NCBI GenBank assembly: GCA_022605955.1
Contig: JAKCOZ010000005.1
Location: forward strand, 31,162,950 to 31,226,949
Source: Rallus limicola
Lineage: Eukaryota > Chordata > Aves > Gruiformes > Rallidae
Direction of reading: 5' to 3'
Length of the DNA: 64,000 nucleotides
Both the position numbers and the translations under genes were made by a program. The first letter of the stretch is position 1. Every line of letters starts with the position of its first letter. The notes beneath the pieces are model-generated. The model searched no databases. It had not been told where the DNA came from and saw only the letters and a list, made by a program, of their open reading frames with translations. This document shows positions 11,881-24,100 of the stretch, piece by piece.

Positions 11881-13970
11881 ATCAACTATACACAATGTAA
11901 AGGAGTCAATTTGTTGGTTAAGGAGTTGTTTTCATATCTAGTGTGCTTAGGAACAGCTTGGTTGAATCATGGCATTCAGTAGGGAATCAGAGTGTAAATG
12001 ATGGTAAATGCAGATTAACTGTTACAAAGTTGGGTTTTGCAGAGGCTACTGTTTACTTCCAGTCCAGGCTTGAGCATCAAACAGGTGGTTTTATTAGCTT
12101 TTCTAGTTTTTAATTAGTTGAGTGTGCCTACATTTTTTATTTTTTTTTAAAGTTTTCTCTGTGCCTTGAGCTTCTTCCTCTCTTTTCCAGAAATAAATCA
12201 CGTTTCTCAAACTCTGTTTTGTCAAACAATCACATTGTCTACAAGCCTTCCAACTTACATGGCATTTCCAAGCTCTTCCTCAGATTAAGGAAAAAGGCTT
12301 ATTTATCACATCTTTAACATGCTTTTTTTCAATAACACTGCACCTATAAAAAGTGTTCTTGGCTTTGTATCTTTCAGACTAAATTCTTTTCTGCCTGAGA
12401 GCAGAAAAACCACTTTTTCCACATCCTTCTAATACTGTCCTACTCCCTTGGCTATACATTATCAAACATAAAGAGTCACTAATGCTCTATTCTATAAAGA
12501 TTGCAGCATTGGAGGCATTAGGCATGCTTCCCGCTCACATCCGGGTGCGTGCCTTCAAAGGTGAAAATGAGGATCAAGTAAATGTCAATTTTCCAGGTCC
12601 TAATTAGGTTTAGAAATTAGGTGAAAAGTTTTGCAGACTTGCCAGGACTGATAGTAGTCTGAATTCAGAAATGCAAAGTTTTATGCTGCTGCATACTTCT
12701 AAACAGAAGTGTACAGACTAAATGGCAACTGAGAAAGATGATTCGGACTGTGTTATTGCCTGCCTTCTGTCCTAATATTTATTCTGCTCTGGTGTTTAAA
12801 GTTGCTACGAATGCATTCCTGAAGGCCCAGTATTAAGTTCCTGATGGAAAAAAATTACTGTTTTGATTGCTTGCAACATTTTTCAATAAATATGTGAATT
12901 TATTGGGTTGCTGCTAGTTAAATATTACTGTTAGAGCTGAAACACCTTTTGGTGGTAAAAACATTTTAATCAAGTATCTCTTAAGCCTCTGTAGGGTCTT
13001 ACACATTTTTAACTTCCTGTACTTGAGTATTGGTACTAACTATATTAATATTCAATCAATTTTTCAACAGTAACCTGATCTATTTAAAAATTATTATGAT
13101 CTAGTATAGTTGTAGAAAATACTGCACTTTCAAAACAAAATTTTATATCCTTAACATTTGACTAATGCACATTTGTAATTAATTTTTTAAAATCAACAAA
13201 TCTCAGGTTAGCACAATACTTTTTAAAAATTAGATACATTTGAACTGTGCCATTCAGTCTAATAGAAAATAATTTCCTCCCCTCTCCTACTAATATTTTT
13301 CACTCTTGATAAATTTAAGTTAAGCTGATTTTTTTTCTCCTGTTAGCATTTAGTGAACAAGTCTGTTGATACAGCCCATATTTATGCAAATTCAGTGTCC
13401 TCTAATTGCCTGCTTCAGTGCCATAGAAGATATAGTATCAACACAGGAAGAGCATATGTACTTTACTGGAGGTTCAGTTGTCTTCTAAGGGGAAGGCTGG
13501 TAATTATTTGAGGGATGGGATTTAAGAAGGAAGGCTGTTGGCTAGAATATAGTAAGAGGATTAAAGAATTGGGAGCTAATAAAAAGAAAAAATGGAGAAA
13601 CTATAAGAAATTTCTCTCTATTGTGATATCATCCATGAATAGAAAAGTGAGAGCTACTTGTTTAGTCCACTGTTATCCATGTATCAAGGGAATGAATGTA
13701 GCTAAGAGCTGGAAAGGACTTAACTGGTAACCCCAGTGATAATGGAGGATCTGGCTTGCATAATTTATCAGGATAAATGAATAAATAATGAATGTGGCTT
13801 ACAGTGTACTAGACCCTTTTTAAGCTTGGACATTCTTTCTAGAAGAGCAAGAAAAAGATACCAACATAAATGACTGGAATTACTGTTCTTGTGGCAAAGG
13901 GACTTTGGAGTGGCAGAAGGCACCAACACTGGATATCCCTTCTGGGCCTGGACAAAAGAGATTTAAAAAG

Positions 13971-13990
13971 AAAAAAAAAAAAAAAAAAAA
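13971..13990. repeat. Poly-A tract
   Basis: Twenty A in a row, preceded by an A-rich segment. The sequence to its left shows no recognisable element or gene, so it is recorded only as a homopolymer. Confidence 0.9.
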
Positions 13991-16900
13991 GCAGCATTAT
14001 GGAGAATGTGGGGAGCATCTAGGCCCTCCCCTTAGTGCAAAGGCACAATTTGAACAGTTCCTTAAATCAGCTTGAATTTCCAGTAAGGATACATTACAAA
14101 AACACTGCAACCTGTGATGTTCCCTCCATGGGAATTCTCTTCTTGGATGGGTGGAGATGCATTTGTGAGTTTATGAACAATGTATTTGGACATAGATGCA
14201 TGTTGTGCAATTCAGAGGGGTGTAGATACAAGCGTAGAGTAGCATCTGCAATGTTATGAAGGTCTTAAGGTTGTCCTAAACCAGATATTTGGTTTATTTA
14301 ACAGTAAAGAGACTCAGAAGGAAGGTGAGAATTTGCCTGTGAAAAGGGAATTAGAACTATAAGATGAGGAAAAAGTGTGTGTTTTACCACCTTCGTCTTG
14401 TTCATCTAGCTCTAAAAATAAAAATTGCAAAATGTCACGCTTATTTGGATATCTGCACTTTTGAAATACGTATTTATTCCAAAATTTCTGATTTAAACCT
14501 CAGCTGTACGTGAATGCATGTAAGTGCACTTTGGTTATTTCTCCCTCTTCTCACTTCACATTGCTCCTACATTAAAATATGCTAATACAGGCTTTAGAAA
14601 ATGAGCTAATGTACTGTACCAATGGTCTCTGGAGAAATATTAAAGTAAATATCAAATTCCAGCACAGATGTTACCTATTACAGTCTTCTCTAGTCTGTCT
14701 CCTAAACTGACTCAAACACAAATGTTTACTGGATATAATAATGTAATGTGATATAAATACTTCTCAGTATAAAAAATGTATTGTGCAAAATAACGAACCA
14801 AGACATTTCCTGAAGGAATGAATTTTCTCATTTAGTGTGTGTATATATACGTGTGAGATGATGATAACACCTACTGATGTCCTGATTTCCTGTAAAAAAA
14901 CCCACAACTAGTATTATTTCAATGGTTTGAGCAAGATTTAGTAATGTCAGCTTTTAAATTAAAGGTCATTGACATTATAAAATTATTTTTATTTGAAATT
15001 AAGGATGCCAGTGGGAATTTTTATGATGGTAGCTGTCACCTAGTTGAAAGAATTTATTTTAGAAATATATGTAAATATATACATGTGTGCATATAAGCAA
15101 GCACAAAAAAAGCAGTGCCATATAAATCCTGGTGATTTTTTTTCTTGAGAATTTGTTTGAGCCTGTTTTATAACAGTCATCTCTTTCTGACCTGCATTGT
15201 GAACTAGTCTGTTTACAGACATTTTCTGGCTTTGCATGTTTCAATAGGCTTTGTGGACATATTTCTTATTAGTCATTATACTGGTAGGGTTTGTTGCTTT
15301 TTCAATTTATAATTACATGTCACTTATAATAGATATCTAAAAATGGTAATATGGCATAAGGGAGCAGTCAAAGAGCAGGCACAGAAAATTGCACAAAATG
15401 TAAGGAATTTTTTAGTTTGCTTCATTACTGTTAAAACTGCCATGATGGGCTTTTATTGTGGAAGAGTTGACAGAAGAAATATCAGGTAATAGGATGGTTG
15501 CTGTCTGAATGCTAGAAATGCACATGAATATTTCAGTAACATAACACGCTTGCGTTTTAGCAAGAAAAAGTTCCCCAAGATTGTGATTTTTAAACATCCT
15601 TGAATATTTGCCTCTCTGATTATATAAATTTTTCCTCAGAATGAAATTCCTTTCTAAGTAGCAAACCACTAAATAGTTCCCTGTGAATCGATGTGATCCC
15701 TTCGTGAATCAATTAAAATCTCACGACCAACAAGCAAGTAAGCACAGCAAAAGCGTGTTGTGTATTTTCCTGTGGAGAACAAAATGACATGTTTGTATAG
15801 CTGTATTTATACTTTTAATTGAAATGTTGCCCTATGCATAGTAACCCATCCTGTGACTGAGGTGTGTGAGATGTCTTCTGGAGGACTGAGATGAAGTTCA
15901 TGTGGCTTTATCTGAGCCTGATCTGTCGTCTTGGAGCAGTATGGGAACCATGCTGGACCTTCAGCTTTTCTTAAGGATTGCTCAGGTTTGGCCACATTGT
16001 TTGCCCCTAACAAATACAGCAAGGTAGCATGTTTGGGCAGGAACCTAGGTTCAGACTAATGTCTGACTGATCTTCTAGATGTAGTGATGTTATCTTTTTC
16101 AGAAAAAACATAAGATTTTTTTTCCCCTTGGATTGTCTTATGCTTCCTTGAGTATGTGTAAAGAAGCATTAGCAGTATTACAAACATTCATCTAAAAGAT
16201 TTGATCTGAAGATTTTAATGTGTTCCATGAAACTGTCTCTAGTGACATTGTGCAGAATCAGAGACAGATGAAGAAGCTTTCTCTTTGAACAGCAGTTGAG
16301 CTGTTTACAATGGACTGTGCAGAAACAGAGAGGAAAAGGAGAATTAATACCTACCAATTCCATCTGTTAAAGCTTTATGCATGCTCTCTTCTCTTTCCCT
16401 TGTAAACGATTCCCTGGAGGAAGATAATAGTTTTTGTGGAGTCAGTTATGATTCTAGGTCTTGCATTTCAAAAGATGGAGCACTTCTTTTTTTTGGAAAT
16501 ATTTCAATTTCTTTTTGGAAAACACATGTAATTTAGAAGGCACAAAGCAGCACCACTTTAACAATTGTAGTCTTCCTGAATTCTGACAGATCTTTCATAA
16601 GTTTTTACAAAATATAAATTCTTCTAAATCTAGAAACACATTGCAATTTCCCTTTCCCATCGAGCAGTCTATTTACTTTTCATAATCCATATTAGCTGAG
16701 AAAACACATCTCATAAATTTCTGTGAACTATATTACTTTTATTCTCCTCAGCTGGCCCTGCAATGGTACCTAGCTGTGTTTACATATTTCAAAAGGAGCT
16801 TGAAACAAGTTATGATGTACAGTCTTATCTTTTGATGCGGCCATTCATCTCTTTGTGCTCTGATGAGTACATTTGCTCCTGATCACAACTTTATGGACAA

Positions 16901-17165
16901 TGAACAGGCAAGAGACAAGAAGTAACATTTCTGCAGAATAGGTTGTCTAGATTTAACTTTAATTTATTTGGTAATGTAGAGGGAATAGATATTTTTATAT
17001 ATGCCTAATGTGATTGTCATCTGACATTTTGAAATGTGTTCCTTTTAATAACTGACACATATATAATATATATGAGAGACTATGTATATGTATCATCTTT
17101 GTAATACCTTAAAAGAAATTCAGTGCCACTACTCAGTATTTGTATATTCACTTTCTTGTGCATTT

Positions 17166-17170
<5 letters not shown>

Positions 17171-17197
<27 letters not shown>
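17171..17197. repeat. TG dinucleotide microsatellite
   Basis: About 13 perfect TG units. A length-variable intronic simple repeat; no other feature is attached to it. Confidence 0.95.
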
Positions 17198-17201
<4 letters not shown>

Positions 17202-20016
17202 CCTCTGTGTATGCAGTTCACCTTCATAGTTATTGAGGGTTACTCTATGTCTATGTGTCTATTTAGTACACTGAGACTAAAAACTTCTGATATGAAAGAA
17301 TATTGCTAATGCCCTTTGGACAGCTGAAATTGCTCTCAAGAAACAATGTTATATTGTAAATGGTCCAAAGTATTTGCACTTTTGGACCCCCAAAATAACA
17401 GATACAAATGAATTTTTAAAGCTATTAAACTGTTTGGGTCAGCAAAATGGTTTATACACCACTCAATCACTTTGCATGAAAGGTATGGCTGGAATTTGTT
17501 ACTACATCCCAGAAGTGTCCAGAAACTAGAAGACAAAACCATCAAAGGAAGTCTGAAAATTATTAGCCATTTATGCTCTAGAACAGCAGAGCTAAAAATA
17601 CCAAACTGAATCTTCTTACTTGCTCTTCAGCAGTTATTTTGAGGCTATATTTTTAACAAGCAAGCAAGTCTAGAAAACTTTTAATTAAATCTAGGATTTT
17701 GGGGTAATAAATTTCAGAATCTGGACACTTAAGAGTATTACCAGGTGTCATGAGACTCCTGATAAAATGAAAGGAAGAGGGATATTTTCAGGGGTAATTC
17801 AGTAGGATATCTGTAGATGCAGTATCCTATGTTTTCATCGTTGAGGTCATCTGGACTTCTTTCATACAGTGTTTATAGGGACTTGTTGAAAGTTCAGATG
17901 CTTGCTTTAATTGTGAAGACAGGACAGTTTGTTACACATTTGTTTGACCATTATTAGGTACAGGGATCTTGTCTTTACCTGTTTTTCATATGGGCCTAGC
18001 ATCTTAACTTGGAATGGAAAATTTCGATAAGCTGGATTAAAATAGCAAATATTACAGAACGTGTTACATGTAAATGTGTATAACCTCATAAGGGTTCTTG
18101 CATATGATGCACAGAAATATAATCTTCCCTTTGAAGAGTAGCTTAAATGTCCGCTTTGGTTCTGAATCTAGGCCAGCACTTCAGTTAAGGCAAAGGTAAA
18201 TAGAAAAAATATACATGGGAAGGTTATAAATAGCATTGTTTTCTTTTAAAGAAACACAAAATACTGACAATGTGGTATTTCTTTCAAACTTCAGGTAGAA
18301 TAAGTAAGGAATGCTAAAAACATGCTTTTTTAGCACATTACAATTTAAATTATATGCTTTTGATTTTCAGCTGAGATCTGCAAGAATAGCTTCCCTGACT
18401 CAAATCTGTTCCAGATTCTTTCTTGATCCTAATCATGAATGAAATTCTTATCTCAATACGTTGTGGGGTTTTTTTTTTTGGTTGGTTGGTTGGGTTTGGT
18501 TTAGTTTTTTTTAATGTTAAGGAATCAATAAATACAGCATCAAATTAAGCATTTGAGTGGCAAGGACTTCTTGGTATTTCCACTGCAGTTTAATCTACTG
18601 TTCTCAATTTTGTAGTTACAGTATTTGGGACTAATTAATTAATTTTACACCAGTTTCTTCGCTGGATTTTCTTTGCTACTGTGTTGTCCATATATAGGAG
18701 ATCTGAGAAAGACAGCAAATTAGAATGACAGGGCTACACCTATAAGTTATAGGTGTTGCTTGAAAAATTACCAAGGAAAAACCTATGTTATATAAGTATC
18801 TTGTAAATTGCTAAAAAAAAAAAAAGACATTTTCCTATGTTCAAAAGAATGTGCATGTTGGTGCAGAACGTAGAAGATCTATTTTGCTAGATTGCAAATC
18901 AGTTTCTAGCTATCGGTTGCTAGCTTTATTTTCCAGCCTCTCTCCTGTCTTTCCCTTTCTGTGCTTTTCAGGTTGTTTCCCCTCACAATTTTTGTCTACA
19001 ATACTCCCATCTGATTCTTGTCCTTCTTCATTTTCTTCCTCCTGTTTCTCCTTCACCAAAGCACATTGCCAAGTCATCTGCTACCGTGCTGAATTGCTTC
19101 TTCAAAAAGCCATTCGTTTGTTCTTCATGCTATGTTACATGGAGAGGGTAGGAGCCTGCCAGAGCATGTCTTTAAAATACTTAGAAATGAAGGAGCAAAG
19201 TAGAGGACAAACTGTTCTTCACACATGGGCCTTATTTCTTTTGAGTGCCTTCTTTTATTTTTTCTTTAAGCCTGGATTTGTATGACTGTAGAAGAGTAAA
19301 GAGAAAGTTCAGTTTAAAACGTTGAATGCCTTTTCTAGAATGTTCAAAATAATGAATGCATAGGTTCTTTGGGTGTAGGACTTGCTTCTGCTTCAAAGAG
19401 TTACTAGTATGGTTGTGGTATATTCTTGCAGCAAATTAGCTAGTCAGCAGTTGGCTGTGTGTGTTGACACACAGTCCTGCATTACTAGAAGCTGATCTTG
19501 CAGACTTTATTGGAGACTTTATATTTAGTCTTGTATGTTCCCTTATTAGAGACAAAGATTCATTTGTTATCATTAAAACGATACTGGTTTTGTTGCGTGA
19601 GCTTAGAATAATCTGGCCTTGAATAAGAAATACAACTATTAGCAATATAGGAAGGAGACAACTTATTTTTTGCAGTGAAAAATGGCAATTGAGAAGAAAC
19701 TATAAATTAGACCTCTACAAGAATTTCCAAGAATTCTCCATTAAACTGGAATTATTAAATACTTCAAGTTCATTTTGAAGGCTACACTTCATCAAACTGT
19801 TCCAGGCAAGCAGACTTTACTCTTTTGCAGAACCGGCTGCAGTTGGGACATTACCTAGTGCATAAGAATCTTCTTAATAGGGCCAAAATGAACAAAATAA
19901 TGATAGTCAAAAGCTGCACAAAGTCAAAAGCTCTGCATTTAGTAATACACAGAAATCCAGAGAATTAATGTACATTTAAGACATAGTTTTGTAAGTGTGC
20001 ATGATATGCATGACAG

Positions 20017-20441
20017 ATGGTGAGGGGACTGGAGCGTCTCTCTTATGAGGAAAGGCTGACAGAGCTGGGTCTGTTTAGTTTGGAGAAGACAAGACTGAGA
20101 GGGACTCATCTACACTTCTAAATATCTGAAGGGTGGGTGTCAAGAGGTGGGGACCAGACTCTTTTCAATGGTGCCCAGTGACAGGACAAGGGGCCACAGG
20201 CACAAACTGGAATGAAGGAAGTTCCATCTGAAAATGAGGAAAAACTTCACTGTGAAGGTTAGTAAGCACTGGCACCAGCTGTCCGGAGAGGCTGTGAGGT
20301 CTCTCCATCTCTGGAGATACTCAAAACCTACCTGGACACAAACCTGGGCAACATGCTTGAGGTGGTCCTGCTTTAGCAGGGGGGTTGAACTGGAAGATCT
20401 CCTGAGGTCCCTTCCAACTCCTACCATTTTGTGATGCTCTG
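20017..20441 (+). mobile_element. CR1 LINE, 3' fragment
   Basis: Sense copy running from GGAGCGTCTCTCTTATGAGG (reverse-transcriptase C-terminus) to its 3' end at about 20441 (CCCTTCCAACTCC then TTTTGTGATGCTCTGAT). It is interrupted in frame and truncated at the 5' end. Coding and 3' untranslated parts of the element are both recognisable. Confidence 0.93.
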
Positions 20442-20979
20442 ATTTCTGCTCCTCAGAAGCCCTTGAACTGTACGGAACCACTGAAATACAGAGTTTAATA
20501 ATAGATTTAAATTACTTTTTAGCATGTAAATAACATGTTTATAATTTTTTACCTCGCTGAGTTGATTAAGATGTCTTTATTGTATTTTACCCGATTAGAG
20601 AAATTACTTGCACAAGCTGCAAGTTTTGTATTGTGTAGTACTGTTGGAAAAATATTTCTAATTTATCTTATTCACCACATAAGAAGATAAAAAAGCTAAG
20701 TTTTAAGTTTCAAAAATAGTGCCTTTGTCTACGTGCTTTTATGATGTGCATTAATTTTCTTTTTATTTCTATTCATAAAGCTAAACAGAATGTTCTAGAA
20801 ACCTAGAACTTACATTAAACTGAAAAAAAAAAAAAAAAAAGCCCAACATGAAAACCCAAACCTTCTGTGCTGTAGTCTTCGGTAATAACATGTAGTAACT
20901 TCACTATTAAAAAAACCCACTGAGGCATTTCAGACAGCTTAGCTCACCCCAGGCAGGCTGCGGTTGCGATTGTGCTGCA

Positions 20980-20996
20980 GCACCACCTAGTGCTCC
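20980..20996 (-). promoter_or_regulatory. CTCF-like motif
   Basis: GCACCACCTAGTGCTCC fits the reverse complement of the vertebrate CTCF core (CCACTAG followed by a GGGGC-type block) at about 12 of 15 core positions. It sits at the left edge of the CpG- and G-rich block at 20941-21180. Occupancy is not shown by sequence alone. Confidence 0.3.
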
Positions 20997-21035
20997 CGGG
21001 AGCCGGGGACTTTCACAGGAGCTGCTCTTGCTGCT

Positions 21036-21110
21036 GGGGGGAGGGGAGGAATTGGGGGGGAGGGAGGAGGAAAAAAGGAAAAAAAAAAGGGGGGGGGGGG
21101 GCGGGGCGGG
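21036..21110 (+). repeat. G-rich/purine block with G-quadruplex potential
   Basis: A polypurine tract with G-runs of 6, 4 and 7, then A-rich segments, then 13 G, C, 4 G, C, 3 G (21089-21110). The flanks (20941-21180) carry about 12 CpGs. Several G-runs of three or more with short loops fulfil the usual G-quadruplex rule on the sense (RNA-like) strand of AKAP6. Such tracts are often misread in assemblies, so the exact run length may be wrong. Confidence 0.8.
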
Positions 21111-24100
21111 CCACGACACGGGGGTACGGGAACAGGAAAACCAGAAGTTTGGTATCACACGCACAGAGGTTTGGCGCATCAGGAGTAATTTCCAGGGGTG
21201 TTTTTTTTTTTGTAGTTGGTTTGTTTGCTTGTTTATTGGTGGTGGGTTGGGGATTTTTTAAATGTTTATCTGAAGAAAAAAAATCGTTAGTAATGTGTCA
21301 AATTTAGCATTAAGATTTACGAAACAAATCGCTTGATCTTGAAATGGTAGAGCTGATGTAGAGCCCCCTAGGGAAATGTGTGTACATTTATGTATATGCT
21401 TATAAATATTTATGATGGTACTCCCATAAAGTGTTCCATTTCTACAGTGCTTTATTTGAGAAAGATAGCCTGGCAACGCTGCTAATGGGGGACAGTGTTT
21501 AAAGTAAGGGAGTTCCTGAAGATGGAGATAACACCACAGGTTTCTCCTTGGATACAAAATTACAGCTTCTCCATTTCTGTATAAGTCACTGGATGAATTA
21601 ATCTTGTAGTTGTTTTTGCACACTATTTTAAAGCTGTTTACATGGTACAAGTTAGCGTGATCACACCCACTGTATACTTGATATAATGTAGACCAGACAG
21701 AAACAGTGTGACTTGTGCTGTGGTCCAAAATAAACTGGTAGCAAAACCAGGAATAAGAACAAGTTATTTCAGTTCCACCAATCCGTGAGATCACTGCTGT
21801 TATCATCCCCTCACTCTTTCAGGCAGTTCCAAAGGCAAGCTCTGTCTCAGTAACAGCATGGTTCTTTTACTGTTTTGTTTATACTTCACAATTTATTTTT
21901 ATGCAAATGAGATTTTATGTTGTGCAGTAAGTGTTATCACAAAACAGGTTTTCTGGAAGAGGTGCAGACATTAATGTAGCAACCTCCTGGAAACTTAATG
22001 TATCTAGCATGATAAAATTTTAGCCTGAGAAGTGCCCTTTTGCATTTAGTAGACTAATAGATTTTGTTTAACTTCCTTTGATAAGTCAAGGGCCATCTAA
22101 GTACCTAATTTCCAAATACATTTCTAAATAGAAACACCATGAAGTGCTTTCATCCAAATGTGCTCATGTTTTCCTTCCCTGAATAAACAAAACAAAACCA
22201 GTGAAAAAAGATGTAAGATAGGCTGAACTTGAAGCTCAGAAAGAGCTGGCATGTATCCTCAAAAGAGGCTGTGCTCTGCCTGAAAAGTCCCCATGTGTGC
22301 TTTCCCTCCTTTTTTTCCCCCCCTGTCCTTTCTATGAAGTCCTATAAGAATTACTCACACATAACACATACAGCTGCGCACAGCATAGCCTGTAAGAAGC
22401 AATGTGAAATGCACAGCAAAATACTATACTCATTTTGCATGTGGGATGAATAAGGGGCTGACAGTCCATTGAAGCAGTGATAAGACCAGGATTTTTGTAT
22501 GCTGTGCTTCCCCAAGGTCTGATTTCATTCTGTTGCCTTGGAACAATATGTGAATTCATTTCACTACGGAATAAAACTGTTTGGTCTTTTGCACAGCTTC
22601 ATTTCACTACAACTCAGACGAACTGAAAGAACAGCTGAATAACTTGATATTGAAAACTTAAAGGTCATGAATATTGCATGTAACAGCTGTTTCCATTAAA
22701 AAAAAAAAAAGAATGATGTAATCCCATTGCCTAGAAATGTCTGGAATGTGACAGTCACTTGGAATAGGAGAGGGAAAACCAGTTTTAACCAGCCTTTCAT
22801 TTCCTAGGAAAGACCATGTTTAGAGTTTTGCATGATTAAATTCCTCAAGGCAAAAGTTGTCATTTGACAGCTATTTATTCTCTATGAAATATTAGAAATG
22901 TGATTTAGAAAAAGAATTCCTTCACAGTAACCTTGCTCAGCTTTTGGTTTTTCAGGAGGACAATGAAATGTTGTAAGAGAAGTCTGGCTCCACTTAGTCT
23001 TTCCATTACAATATATATCTCTGAATACGTCAAGTCATACTTTGTGATGATAATGCATTGTGGAATTTTTTTAAAAAGGACACTAAGCTTGAAAAGTGTG
23101 GGTGCAATCTGCAACTTCATCTGTTTTCAGTGCACTAGTTTGCTGGAATAAATAAGAAGCCAACACATGTGCACTCCAAGCAGTCCCATTTAATTCCTTA
23201 TTTTCTGAATGGAAGAATTAAAAAACACAGGGAAGCACAGATTAAACATCCAGTCTCTGCTGTGTGCAAATGGAAGATATGCTGTCACAAAGGGAGACAT
23301 AATAGCTATGCAATGAAAAAAGATTTAGCTTCTCAGTGATTCTCAGTTTAAATGCCAGCAATGAAAATGCCAAAGGCAGTATTCACTGATGTTTTCTTTA
23401 TCAAAAGGAGAAGTTAATGTCTCTACTACTTTTCTGTGCCTTGTGTAGCATTTCTTCACATATTTCTCCCAAAGACATTGAATAAATGCAAATGTGTGCA
23501 GTAGGACCAGTACTTGGGACAGGTTTGTTGTTAAAAGCCCTTTTAAAATTAAATTATGGTGATACACATGTCACAAAACCAGTTGTGTTAGAATTTATCT
23601 GTCTTGCTTTCAATGTATTTGCTGTTTCTGTTTTGTTGTCCTTTTTTTTGTTGTTCATGGTGACTTAGGGGGTGCTTAAAGGAAAATTTTGGGGAAATTA
23701 TGAAAATATCCGTTAATTTAAACTTCATTGAGTTTGAACATTTCCACTCCTGTATTTAGACGTGATTATATTACCTACAAGATGATAAACCCTTCCTTTT
23801 ATTCCGAGATCTTTGACACTCCAAACTGAGTTGCAGAACATACATGCATCTGACACTTGTCTTGATACCCTTCTAGAACTATGGTGCCAAAATCTTTGAT
23901 GTACTTGATGTGTAGCTGCAGTTGTGTAAACTAGTAAATACCAAGTAGAAAAGAGATCTGATCTCCCGCATCACACTTGAGAATCAAAGAAACATAAACC
24001 AATTTTTTAAACATCATACTCATTGAGTCACTTAGACAAACTGGATATCATGGACAGAAAGCCTATTCTGGTTTTGAGAATATTTTCCAGTCAAATCGTA

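Noticed and set aside
14412..14421. CTAAAAATAA, a match to the MEF2 consensus
   Set aside because: MEF2-like AT-rich decamers are expected by chance many times in 64 kb of AT-rich intron; nothing sets this one apart.
18851..19285. 144-codon + strand frame in the large intron
   Set aside because: Composition follows a pyrimidine-rich stretch (Ser/Phe/Leu/Cys-rich translation); no domain, no splice context, no support beyond length.
21258..21806. 182-codon minus-strand frame
   Set aside because: Longest non-exonic frame in the window, but no recognisable motif and no promoter or splice signals; likely chance, though a database search would settle it.
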